Of a stretch of 6,668 nucleotides of DNA, positions 1-6,293 are shown piece after piece. Source of the DNA: Tannerella sp. (GTDB taxonomy: Bacteria > Bacteroidota > Bacteroidia > Bacteroidales > Tannerellaceae). A model generated the notes under the pieces. The model did not search any database. It had not been told where the DNA came from and saw nothing but the letters and a program-made list of their open reading frames with translations. The stretch lies in contig JAISYY010000033.1 in NCBI GenBank assembly GCA_031269635.1, positions 1-6,668 on the forward strand, written 5' to 3'. Position numbers and translations under genes: made by a program. Within the stretch, counting starts at the first letter, position 1; each line of letters opens with the position of its first letter.

Positions 1-302
1 GGGATACCGATAATGGTGATACATAACAGTAAGCCGAAAAACAGATGCGTGAGACAGATGCAGAATCCCCCGCATATCAGCCATAAGATGTTCATTATGA
101 CGTTCAGGCAGCCGCCGGAATGTCCGGTATCTGTTATTTTGCTGCCGAATGGCCATAATGCAAGTCTTGCAAGTTTCAGCGTTTGCAGTCCGAACGGGAT
201 GCCGATGATTGTAAGCATCAGAAACAAACTTGATATTACATATTCAATGGCGGTTATAATGCCGCCGAGTAAAAGCCAGATGATGTTGCCTAATGTTTTC
301 AT
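1..302 (-). CDS. yccF: YccF-family (DUF307) inner-membrane protein, C-terminus cut by window edge
   Basis: The first 100 codons are visible and the 3' end lies beyond the left edge. The protein is very hydrophobic and built as two copies of one unit: NIIWLLLGG (residues 6-14) followed by IIGIPFG (32-38), a cytoplasmic-type stretch ending ALWPFG (48-53), then NILWLICGG (71-79) and a second IIGIP (96-100). This duplicated pattern with GIP-FG-LALWPFG is characteristic of the YccF/DUF307 family. About 20 more residues would be expected, completing the second unit. It starts with ATG at 302, 16 bp after the stop of the M23 peptidase gene on the same strand, so it is probably the third gene of the same transcript. 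The family sits in the inner membrane and has no well-defined biochemical role; none is assigned here. The family call is confident from the motifs; the gene symbol follows the E. coli family name. Confidence 0.88.
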   Translation of the reverse strand, partial: MKTLGNIIWLLLGGIITAIEYVISSLFLMLTIIGIPFGLQTLKLARLALWPFGSKITDTGHSGGCLNVIMNILWLICGGFCICLTHLFFGLLLCITIIGI

Positions 303-318
303 AAATATATGGTTTGAG

Positions 319-1617
319 TTATAACTGTTCATTTGTCCTTATATGCCGGAGACTGTCCATTTCCGCAAACACGTTGCGTTTGACGATTTCAAAACTGTCC
401 CGGAATTTGGGTTTTACCGGCTCGGAGGGAGGCGATTCCATTTTCAGCGGGTCTGTCGGCTGACCGTTTTTGTGTACGCGAAAATCGAGATGCGGCCCGG
501 TGGAAAGGCCGGTAGAACCAACATAGCCGATGACGGCGCCCTGCTTCACGTGCGCTCCGTTTTGTATTCCTTTTCCGAAACCGCTCAGGTGCATGTAGGT
601 CGTCGTATAAACGGCGTTATGTTTTATTTTTATATAATTGCCGCCACCGTTTGCGTCAAACCCTTTTGCAATAACCGTTCCGTCGCCGATCGCTTTTACA
701 GGCGTTCCGGTAGGAGCTGCGTAATCGACGCCATGATGGGCGCGGTACCGTTTGAGGATCGGATGGAAACGCGCGTTGGTGAACCTCGACGTTATCCGGG
801 AAAAATCTAACGGCGCTTTCAGGAATGTTTTGCGCAGACCGTTCCCCTGCGCATCGAAATAATCGCGGATGCTGTCCTGCGAAAACGGAATCGCAGTAAA
901 TTCCTTGCCCTGGTGTACAAAAACAAGCCCTTCGACGGATGATATCTTCAATTCGGTCGTGTCGTCAATATATGTCACATCGTAGGTTACACGGAAAGAA
1001 TCGCCCTCTTTTACATCAAAAAAATCTATCTGCCATGCAAGGATATCCGATATTTTCAATGCCAGTAACGGGTCTGCCCCGTTATTCTTTACGATATTCC
1101 ATAAGGACGATGTTATTTTGCCCTCCATGTACTGGCGTTTCAGGCGAACCTCCTTGTTGTATTCGTATGCTTTGATACTGTCGCCCGTGATGTCGATGAT
1201 GGAAAAGCCGGTCAGGGATTTTGCAAAGACGATATACCGGATTGAGGCAAGACTGTCCTGTGCGGTTAATGTAGTATAAGTCATGCCGGTCTTTAGTTTT
1301 CTCGGATCCAGAACCTCTGCCGATGCATGGCAAAGGTTAGCGGTCATTTTTGCCGTGAATCCGAGCCGTGTAAATATGGCAGAAGGGCTGTCGCCGCTTT
1401 TTATGGTATAATCCGTCCTGTCAAGCGAATCCACACAGATGCCATACTCGTATAAGTGGCTCCGGCTGTCAACCCATTCTTCGCCGATTTCCTCTTCCGT
1501 CACATTTTCCCCTCCTTTCTTGCAGGAAACGGATAATGAAAGGCAGAGCAGCAATAGCGCACCTGTTTTTAACTGCCGGCAATAGATGCGTGCAAATTTA
1601 CCTGTTACAGTCATCAT
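319..1617 (-). CDS. M23-family peptidoglycan DD-metalloendopeptidase, probable lipoprotein (MepM-like architecture)
   Basis: This 432-residue protein should cut peptide cross-links or stems of peptidoglycan in the periplasm. A basic N-terminus and hydrophobic segment (about 18-31) end in LSVSC, suggesting lipidation at C32; the -3 residue is Ser, so the lipobox is acceptable but not ideal. Residues about 69-117 (DYTIKSGDSPSAIF onward) resemble the LysM/OapA-like domain of MepM-type enzymes. A linker domain follows, then an M23 (LytM) domain at about 265-392. The first zinc motif is intact (H294 and D298 in HHGVD), as is the central His (YMHLSG, H343). The last motif is GPHLDFR: H376 is present but the usual second His of HxH is D378. 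The length matches E. coli MepM (about 440). The gene has tandem ATG codons at 1617 and 1614 and overlaps the end of the upstream muramidase gene by 20 bp, implying coupled translation. Known for the family: Zn-dependent endopeptidase. Inferred: activity despite the Asp. Confidence 0.9.
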   Translation of the reverse strand: MMTVTGKFARIYCRQLKTGALLLLCLSLSVSCKKGGENVTEEEIGEEWVDSRSHLYEYGICVDSLDRTDYTIKSGDSPSAIFTRLGFTAKMTANLCHASAEVLDPRKLKTGMTYTTLTAQDSLASIRYIVFAKSLTGFSIIDITGDSIKAYEYNKEVRLKRQYMEGKITSSLWNIVKNNGADPLLALKISDILAWQIDFFDVKEGDSFRVTYDVTYIDDTTELKISSVEGLVFVHQGKEFTAIPFSQDSIRDYFDAQGNGLRKTFLKAPLDFSRITSRFTNARFHPILKRYRAHHGVDYAAPTGTPVKAIGDGTVIAKGFDANGGGNYIKIKHNAVYTTTYMHLSGFGKGIQNGAHVKQGAVIGYVGSTGLSTGPHLDFRVHKNGQPTDPLKMESPPSEPVKPKFRDSFEIVKRNVFAEMDSLRHIRTNEQL

Positions 1618-2863
1618 ACAAAAGATATTTTTTACGTATTTCCTTATAGGCCTCCAGGTCGTTTTTCCAGGATGCGCGGATTTCCTCCTCGCTCATTCCT
1701 TTTATAATCTGCCTGCGAAGCATGTCCGTCCCGGCCAGCAGATCAAACCAGTCCGGACGCACAAAAAATGCATTCTCATCGCGGCCTGATTTTTCAAAAA
1801 AGCGGATGACAAATTTCAGGGACAGTCCGCCCTCAAACGGTTTGTCCCTGAGATCAGTCCCGTAACAGGTTTTTCCTTTATGCACGGGGTTCATGTCCAT
1901 TCCTTTCAGCGGTTGCGGCGTAAAAGTGAAGTCCCCGTATTTTTTGTCGGGATTGCCCAGCACCTGGAACGGAAGCAGCGTCCCCCTTCCGACACTCATA
2001 TTCGTGCCTTCAAAAAAACACAGCGACGGATAGAGGCGGATAGACAAATCGTTCGGCAGATTGGGCGACGGTTTGACCGGCAAGCTGTAAGGCCGGCCGT
2101 GACGCCATCCTTTCATCGGGACAACCGTCAGGCGGCAACTGTTCTTCCCGGTTGATATCCACCCTTCGCCGTTTATCATACGGGCAAGTTCTCCCACCGT
2201 AAGTCCATGAAGAACAGGTAGCGGGTCGACGCCGACAAACGACGTGAACCCGTCTGCACGTACCGGTCCGTCTATGTAATCGTTGGGATTGGGACGGTCG
2301 AGAACGATAAATTCCCTGTCATTTTCAGCACAGGCTTCCATGGCGTAATGCATGGTGCTTATGTAAGTGTAAAATCGTGTACCCACATCCTGAATGTCGA
2401 AAATGAGGACGTCAATATCGGATAGCTGCGAAACGGTCGGTTTGTTGTTTTTGCAGTAAAGGGATATTACCGGTATGCCGGTTTTGCTGTCGATACTGTC
2501 TTTTACGCCGGCTCCTGCGTCGTCCGTTCCGCGGAAACCATGTTCGGGGGCGAAGACTTTTTTTACGTCAAATCCTTCTTTTACGAAAACATCCAGCATG
2601 TGTGCGCCGTCATTCGACACGGAAGTCTGGTTCATGATAAGTCCGATACGTTTTTGTTTTACTAAGTTTTTTATCACACCGGTTTGTTCGGCGCCCACTA
2701 TGATTTCCGGATGAGCGTTTGCCGGGGCGGTTATTGGAATGTCTGCAACTTTTTCCGTTCGCGCAGAGAGCGTTACAGCATCCATTTGGCCTGCATTTGT
2801 GTTTGAGACGGTTGCAAGGGCTAAAATAAATAAGAATTTTGAGTAAAAACGAATATTCTGCAT
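1598..2863 (-). CDS. namZ: NamZ-type exo-beta-N-acetylmuramidase (DUF1343, GH171), secreted
   Basis: This 421-residue exported protein of the DUF1343 family has Bacillus subtilis YbbC/NamZ as its characterised member. NamZ releases MurNAc from the non-reducing end of peptidoglycan glycan strands. The N-terminus has R5/K9, a hydrophobic core (about 10-19) and a likely signal-peptidase I site after NTNA (residue 24), placing the enzyme in the periplasm or outside. Conserved blocks are GLIMNQTSV (74-82), APEHGFRG (105-112), the Rossmann-like IFDIQDVGTRFYTY (154-167), LDRPNP (189-194), SPNLP (266-270) and FEGTNMSVGRGT (284-295). All are intact and the length is normal for the family, so it should be active. 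It is the first gene of a minus-strand run with the M23 peptidase (20-bp overlap) and yccF. An exact -7 promoter box lies 23 bp upstream of the start. The family call is very strong; the substrate is inferred from the family. Confidence 0.92.
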   Translation of the reverse strand: MQNIRFYSKFLFILALATVSNTNAGQMDAVTLSARTEKVADIPITAPANAHPEIIVGAEQTGVIKNLVKQKRIGLIMNQTSVSNDGAHMLDVFVKEGFDVKKVFAPEHGFRGTDDAGAGVKDSIDSKTGIPVISLYCKNNKPTVSQLSDIDVLIFDIQDVGTRFYTYISTMHYAMEACAENDREFIVLDRPNPNDYIDGPVRADGFTSFVGVDPLPVLHGLTVGELARMINGEGWISTGKNSCRLTVVPMKGWRHGRPYSLPVKPSPNLPNDLSIRLYPSLCFFEGTNMSVGRGTLLPFQVLGNPDKKYGDFTFTPQPLKGMDMNPVHKGKTCYGTDLRDKPFEGGLSLKFVIRFFEKSGRDENAFFVRPDWFDLLAGTDMLRRQIIKGMSEEEIRASWKNDLEAYKEIRKKYLLYDDCNR

Positions 2864-2885
2864 ACGATATTGTTATTATTTTTTG

Positions 2886-2893
2886 CAAACTTA
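2886..2893 (-). promoter_or_regulatory. Bacteroidota-type -7 promoter box for the namZ-M23-yccF operon
   Basis: Read on the minus strand the sequence is TAAGTTTG, an exact match to the Bacteroidota sigma-ABfr -7 consensus TAnnTTTG. It lies 22 bp upstream of the namZ ATG at 2863, which would give a short leader of roughly 15-20 nt. No convincing TTTG -33 element is seen at the usual 19-21 bp spacing, so the call rests on the -7 match and its position. Confidence 0.55.
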
Positions 2894-2946
2894 CAATAAA
2901 AAACGAGAATCTTTTGTGTAAATGATAATAATTTGTTTTAAAAAAT

Positions 2947-2954
2947 TATCTTTG
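2947..2954 (+). promoter_or_regulatory. Bacteroidota-type -7 promoter box for the Gfo/Idh/MocA oxidoreductase
   Basis: TATCTTTG matches the TAnnTTTG consensus exactly and ends 25 bp before the ATG at 2980, implying a leader of about 20 nt. The nearest upstream TTTG copies (2932-2935 and 2913-2916) are spaced 11 and 30 bp away, neither ideal for a -33 element. The surrounding spacer is very AT-rich. It is divergent from the namZ promoter, with about 53 bp between the two -7 boxes, so the two transcription units could share a regulator. Confidence 0.55.
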
Positions 2955-2979
2955 CGGTAAAATCATAAAAGAATACAAA

Positions 2980-4347
2980 ATGGAAAAGAAAGAGGAAAAC
3001 ACAAAAAGAACGATTTCCCGCAGGGAATTTCTGGGTTATTCGGCATTAGGACTTGCCGGTTTAACGATTCTTCCGAGTTGGACGATGCAGCATGGAATCC
3101 GCATTGCGCCGAGCGATCGCGTCGTACTCGGTTTTTTAGGACTTGGACGTCAGGGATGTTCCGATTTTCACAGTTTCTCAAAATGTCCCGGTGTGCAGGT
3201 AGCCGCGTGCAGCGACGTTGATACCCTGAAGGTAGAACGTTTCGTTCATATCGTGAAGAAGTGGCAAGCTTCAAATAAGATGAATCCGCGTTGTGATACG
3301 TATGAATTTTTTGAAGAAATGCTTGAGCGGAAAGATATTGATGCAATCGAAATTGCTCTTCCCGATCATTGGCATGCACTGGCCGCCATCTATTCGTGCC
3401 AGTCGGGGAAAGATGTGTATTGCCAGAAGCCCCTGGCTTATACGATTACGGAGGGGCTGGCCATCATGCGGGCGGCGCTGGATAACGGCCGCGTTTTTCA
3501 GGTAGGCAGCCAGCAGCGTTCCGGTAAGGAATTTCAGCAGGCGATAGCATTGGTAAGAAGCGGTAAGATCGGCCATATTGAAAAGATTTATGCGAAGGTG
3601 GGAAATCCTCCGACGCCACTCGATTTGCCGGAACAGCCGGTTCCTTCAAACCTCAATTTCAACCAGTGGTTAGGCCCGTTGAACGACCCGAAGGTGCATT
3701 ACCATCCCGACTTATGTCCTCCCATATCGCTCGATCCGAAAGAGGATGAAAAACTGTGGGGCGCATGGCGCTGGTATTGTGAAACGGGAAACGGTTTTAC
3801 GGCCGACTGGGGGGCGCACATGTTTGACATAGCCCAGGCCGCCATTGGAATGGACGGCTCCGGCCCGGTGGAATACATACCGAAAGGATATGACGGGGCG
3901 AAGTACCTGACGATGAAATATGCAAACGGTATCGTGATGACCGAACAGCCTTACCGCGAAGATAATCCGTCGGCCCAGGGTATCCTGTTTACCGGCGATA
4001 AAGGCTGGTTGAAGGTTGCACGCGGTTATATCGAGTGTTCGAAACCGGAGTTGCTGAAAAAAGAAGAAAAGAAAGTCGGCGCAGGCGAATATGAAGTAAG
4101 TTCGCCGCACATGCAGAACTTTATAGACTGTATCCGTTCCCGTAAAAAAACGATCGCTCCCGTCGAAGTGGGGTGCAGTACGAACACCCTGTGCTGCCTT
4201 GCAAATATGGCGGTAGAGTTGAAACGCCCGGTCAAATGGGACCCTGCGACCCTGTCGTTTATCGACGATAAAGAAGCGGAGAATCATCGGCTGTACGGCT
4301 ATAAATACCGTAACCCGTACACGCTGCCGTATTGTCCGAAACGATGA
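2980..4347 (+). CDS. Tat-exported Gfo/Idh/MocA-family oxidoreductase
   Basis: This 455-residue NAD(P)-dependent-type sugar oxidoreductase carries a twin-arginine signal: SRREFLG at 13-19, then a hydrophobic segment (about 20-33). It should be folded with its cofactor in the cytoplasm and exported to the periplasm. The Rossmann domain starts with GLGRQG (54-59), followed by the family blocks ALPDHWHA (127-134), CQKPLAY (148-154, the EKP-equivalent Lys is K150), GSQQRS (176-181) and DWGAHMFD (276-283, probable catalytic Asp/His region). The C-terminal half (about 200-440) fits the bacterial-type Gfo/Idh/MocA C-terminal domain. Related exported proteins in Bacteroidota oxidise or hydrolyse glycosides through a 3-keto intermediate, and GH109 glycosidases share this fold, so the chemistry could be oxidation or NAD-assisted glycosidase; the substrate cannot be told from sequence. 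It is transcribed alone, with its own promoter box and a strong terminator 14 bp after the stop. The family is certain; the function is open. Confidence 0.9.
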   Translation: MEKKEENTKRTISRREFLGYSALGLAGLTILPSWTMQHGIRIAPSDRVVLGFLGLGRQGCSDFHSFSKCPGVQVAACSDVDTLKVERFVHIVKKWQASNKMNPRCDTYEFFEEMLERKDIDAIEIALPDHWHALAAIYSCQSGKDVYCQKPLAYTITEGLAIMRAALDNGRVFQVGSQQRSGKEFQQAIALVRSGKIGHIEKIYAKVGNPPTPLDLPEQPVPSNLNFNQWLGPLNDPKVHYHPDLCPPISLDPKEDEKLWGAWRWYCETGNGFTADWGAHMFDIAQAAIGMDGSGPVEYIPKGYDGAKYLTMKYANGIVMTEQPYREDNPSAQGILFTGDKGWLKVARGYIECSKPELLKKEEKKVGAGEYEVSSPHMQNFIDCIRSRKKTIAPVEVGCSTNTLCCLANMAVELKRPVKWDPATLSFIDDKEAENHRLYGYKYRNPYTLPYCPKR

Positions 4348-4360
4348 TACTGTTGAAAGG

Positions 4361-4401
4361 AAGAGAGGGTGTCCCAACATACGGGACACCCTCTCTTTTT
4401 T
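4361..4401 (+). terminator. Strong rho-independent terminator after the oxidoreductase gene
   Basis: The arms at 4362-4375 and 4383-4396 are perfectly complementary (14 bp, AGAGAGGGTGTCCC), with a 7-nt loop (AACATAC) and an uninterrupted T run at 4396-4401. It begins 14 bp after the stop codon at 4347. The blaI-M56 unit converges on it from the other side. The minus-strand flank (CCTTTC) has only a weak U tract, but the stem could also help stop that transcript, as no other good terminator is seen after the M56 stop. Confidence 0.93.
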
Positions 4402-4404
4402 GAC

Positions 4405-4440
4405 TTCCGGCAGGATGACCTGCTGAAAATTTCTTCGGAA
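4405..4440. other. Secondary imperfect hairpin in the convergent intergenic spacer
   Basis: An outer 5-bp stem (TTCCG 4405-4409 with CGGAA 4436-4440) encloses an inner stem-loop (GCAGG 4410-4414, loop ATGA, CCTGC 4419-4423), with an unpaired stretch at 4424-4435. It sits between the strong terminator and the M56 stop at 4488. It could contribute to minus-strand termination or 3'-end protection, but it lacks a clear U tract and may be chance. Confidence 0.25.
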
Positions 4441-4487
4441 ATTGTAGTTAAATGTTCGCCTTCGTACGGAAAAACCGTCGGACAAAC

Positions 4488-5855
4488 CTATTTTTTCTCT
4501 TGATCCGGTTTCGACAGTCTGAACCTTACAGGTATACTATAACGTACACTAACCGGTTTCCCTTTATCTTTTCCGGGCGTCCAAACCTCCGGCAGCGCTT
4601 TAATACAACGGACAGCTTCCGCATCAAGGAGAGGATGAACCGGTTTTGCCACAGTCACATCCGTTATTTTACCTTCCGCTGTAATTACAAATGTTACAGA
4701 TACCCTGTCCTCTAATTTTTGCACTTTAGCTTCTTCCGGATACTCAATGTTTTCAAATATATATTTTAACAACGCAACATCTCCTCCGGGATATTGAGGC
4801 ATTTCCTCAACAGTGACATAAATACTGTCTTTTTCTTTCTTCCCTTCTATCGTTACATCCGGTGCATCCCACGTTTCCAACGCCGTAAGCGTGTTGTCTT
4901 GTCCGGCTGTCGGATGAGATGCGTTTTCCTGCATTTCAATCCATTGATTTTTACTACTGAGTACATCGAGGCTGTTAAAGACCAACAATGCGGCGACTAA
5001 CGGCAAAATAAATATGTATTTCGCCATTCCTAACTGTGAAGTTTGTTTTTTGTTCATCATAAGAATTCGTTTTTTTATAAGTGAAACATTAAAGTTATTT
5101 GTTATTTTTGCTGTAGCCTTGTGATACGTTAATCGTAATAAATGAAACTGATAATGTCCGGTATCGCATCCCGCATCAATCACCGAGCGGTCGGCCATGT
5201 ATTCCAGATTCATCCGTATTTCCCTTTTCATCAGCCAGATAAAAGGATTAAACCAGCATACGGCGCACATACATTTGGCAATCATCATGTCTACCGAATG
5301 CCATTGTCCGGCATGCGTTTCTTCGTGACGGAGAATTTCCTGCAACTCGTTTCCGATGTACAGTTCCGGGTCTAATACGATATATTTGAAAAACGAAAAC
5401 GGCGATTCCAGTCCTTTTTTTACGTGTATTTTCCTGCCGTTTATTTTTGCCGGCTTTGTCTTAACCAGTAAGAAAGCAATTCCTGCTATTTGTATTAATA
5501 TTCTGGTAATAAAATAAGCAAAGACCATTAAATAGATTCCCAAAAGGGCATCCGGAATATAATTCCAAATGGAAAATGCCGTGTTCGCCTGCCCTGTATC
5601 AGCCCGTACAATCACTTCATTCAAGTAAAATGACGGGAAGATGACACCGTTTTCAACAGTCTGCATAAACAGTTTATTCTCGATGATTTGTTTCGAGATA
5701 TCCCAGAGGGGATAAAGCAGTGAAAGCGTGATAACAGACAATAATAACCAGCGTTTCCAGTGGAAAAACGTGTCGTTCCTGAAAAACAGGCAATAGAAAA
5801 CATACAATAATATGATTGCCAGGTTGACTTTGATAAGGTATGCAAAGATTTCCAT
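4488..5855 (-). CDS. M56-family (BlaR1/MecR1-like) membrane metalloprotease with TonB C-terminal domain
   Basis: This 455-residue integral membrane sensor-protease is the partner of the BlaI-type repressor encoded just upstream. Hydrophobic segments lie at about 5-24, 36-50, 103-131 and 278-297. The zinc motif HEETH is at 177-181 and the third ligand region EYMAD at 218-222, with E218 as likely ligand, so the peptidase looks catalytically intact and cytoplasm-facing. In place of the penicillin-binding sensor domain of BlaR1, the part after the last membrane segment ends in a TonB C-terminal domain (about 351-447) with the YPGG motif (355-358), a design common in Bacteroidota. By analogy with BlaR1, a periplasmic signal would switch on protease action, directly or indirectly removing BlaI; the signal is unknown. 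It starts 6 bp after the blaI stop, so the two are co-transcribed. Terminal TAG at 4488-4490. No beta-lactamase or other obvious target gene is adjacent. Confidence 0.9.
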   Translation of the reverse strand: MEIFAYLIKVNLAIILLYVFYCLFFRNDTFFHWKRWLLLSVITLSLLYPLWDISKQIIENKLFMQTVENGVIFPSFYLNEVIVRADTGQANTAFSIWNYIPDALLGIYLMVFAYFITRILIQIAGIAFLLVKTKPAKINGRKIHVKKGLESPFSFFKYIVLDPELYIGNELQEILRHEETHAGQWHSVDMMIAKCMCAVCWFNPFIWLMKREIRMNLEYMADRSVIDAGCDTGHYQFHLLRLTYHKATAKITNNFNVSLIKKRILMMNKKQTSQLGMAKYIFILPLVAALLVFNSLDVLSSKNQWIEMQENASHPTAGQDNTLTALETWDAPDVTIEGKKEKDSIYVTVEEMPQYPGGDVALLKYIFENIEYPEEAKVQKLEDRVSVTFVITAEGKITDVTVAKPVHPLLDAEAVRCIKALPEVWTPGKDKGKPVSVRYSIPVRFRLSKPDQEKK

Positions 5856-5861
5856 TTTTCG

Positions 5862-6227
5862 TTATTGTTTTCGTTCCCGAATTATCCGTATAATTTCATT
5901 CAAATCTTTTTCCGTCAGTTTTTCTTCTTTGGCAAAGAAAGTGACCATTTCCTTGTATGAATTTTGGAAAAAAGTAGAAACCGTATTCGCCATAAACAGA
6001 CTTTTGTACCTGTCCTGCCTGATTTTCGGGCGAAATTCATACGTATTTCCGTATAAGCGGGAATTTACGTAACCCTTGTTTTCCAATTTTTTCATAATCG
6101 TTGCAACCGTGGTATAAGGCGGTTTCGGACTGCCGGGGTACATCTCCCGGAAATCTTTTATAAACCCCTTTCCACGCTCCCATACAAAAAGCATTAACTG
6201 TTCTTCCTGAGGTGTTAACTGTTCCAT
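5862..6227 (-). CDS. blaI: BlaI/MecI/CopY-family transcriptional repressor
   Basis: This 121-residue winged-helix repressor starts at MEQLTPQEEQLML, the usual BlaI N-terminus. The reading frame stays open to an ATG at 6290, which would add 21 residues (142 total), but that extension would include the -7 box and the 17-bp operator palindrome and would start upstream of the predicted transcription start. The family length is normally 120-130, so 6227 is preferred. PPYTTVATIMKKLENKGYV (about 36-54) is the recognition-helix region, and the RLYGNTYEFRP stretch (about 57-67) forms the wing. The C-terminal helices (about 80-121) mediate dimerisation and, in BlaI/MecI, contain the protease-sensitive link. 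The gene is followed after 6 bp by its M56 protease. Repression is probably autoregulatory through the palindrome in its own promoter. The family call is secure; the symbol is by family only and does not imply beta-lactam resistance. Confidence 0.9.
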   Translation of the reverse strand: MEQLTPQEEQLMLFVWERGKGFIKDFREMYPGSPKPPYTTVATIMKKLENKGYVNSRLYGNTYEFRPKIRQDRYKSLFMANTVSTFFQNSYKEMVTFFAKEEKLTEKDLNEIIRIIRERKQ

Positions 6228-6259
6228 AATTCTATCATTTATAGTTCTATATTCGGCGA

Positions 6260-6291
6260 CAAATCTACGTAAATTACGTAGAACTTCCAAG
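6260..6291 (-). promoter_or_regulatory. Promoter of the blaI-M56 operon
   Basis: On the minus strand there is CTTG (6291-6288, three of four matches to the TTTG -33 element), a 20-nt spacer and TAGATTTG (6267-6260), an exact match to the -7 consensus TAnnTTTG. Transcription would start near 6253, giving a leader of about 25 nt before the ATG at 6227. The operator palindrome overlaps the -7 box and the spacer. Confidence 0.75.
6265..6281. promoter_or_regulatory. Probable BlaI operator: perfect 17-bp palindrome
   Basis: CTACGTAA-A-TTACGTAG is a perfect inverted repeat of 8-bp arms around a single central base. It overlaps the first bases of the -7 box and runs into the spacer, the ideal position for a dimeric repressor to block RNA polymerase. 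BlaI-family operators are short dyads of TAC/GTA-type half-sites, so the motif fits the adjacent regulator. Direct binding is inferred. Confidence 0.8.
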
Positions 6292-6293
6292 CG

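Noticed and set aside
13..324. Plus-strand open frame of 103 codons at the left edge
   Set aside because: The opposite strand encodes the YccF protein with duplicated family motifs, which fully explains this stretch.
343..810. Plus-strand open frame of 155 codons opposite the M23 peptidase gene
   Set aside because: It lies entirely antisense to the conserved M23 catalytic domain and shows no domain or secretion features of its own.
1633..1638. TACGTA inside the namZ coding region as a BlaI site
   Set aside because: A lone hexamer within a gene with no dyad arms around it and far from any promoter; probably chance.
3712..4485. Long minus-strand open frame (257 codons) opposite the 3' half of the oxidoreductase gene
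   Set aside because: It is antisense to a clear family member, has no recognisable motif, and would run through the strong terminator stem; it is a shadow frame.
5862..6227. A beta-lactam resistance locus implied by blaI/blaR1-like genes
   Set aside because: No beta-lactamase or PBP2a gene is in the window and the M56 protein lacks the penicillin-binding sensor domain, so the resistance label is not supported.
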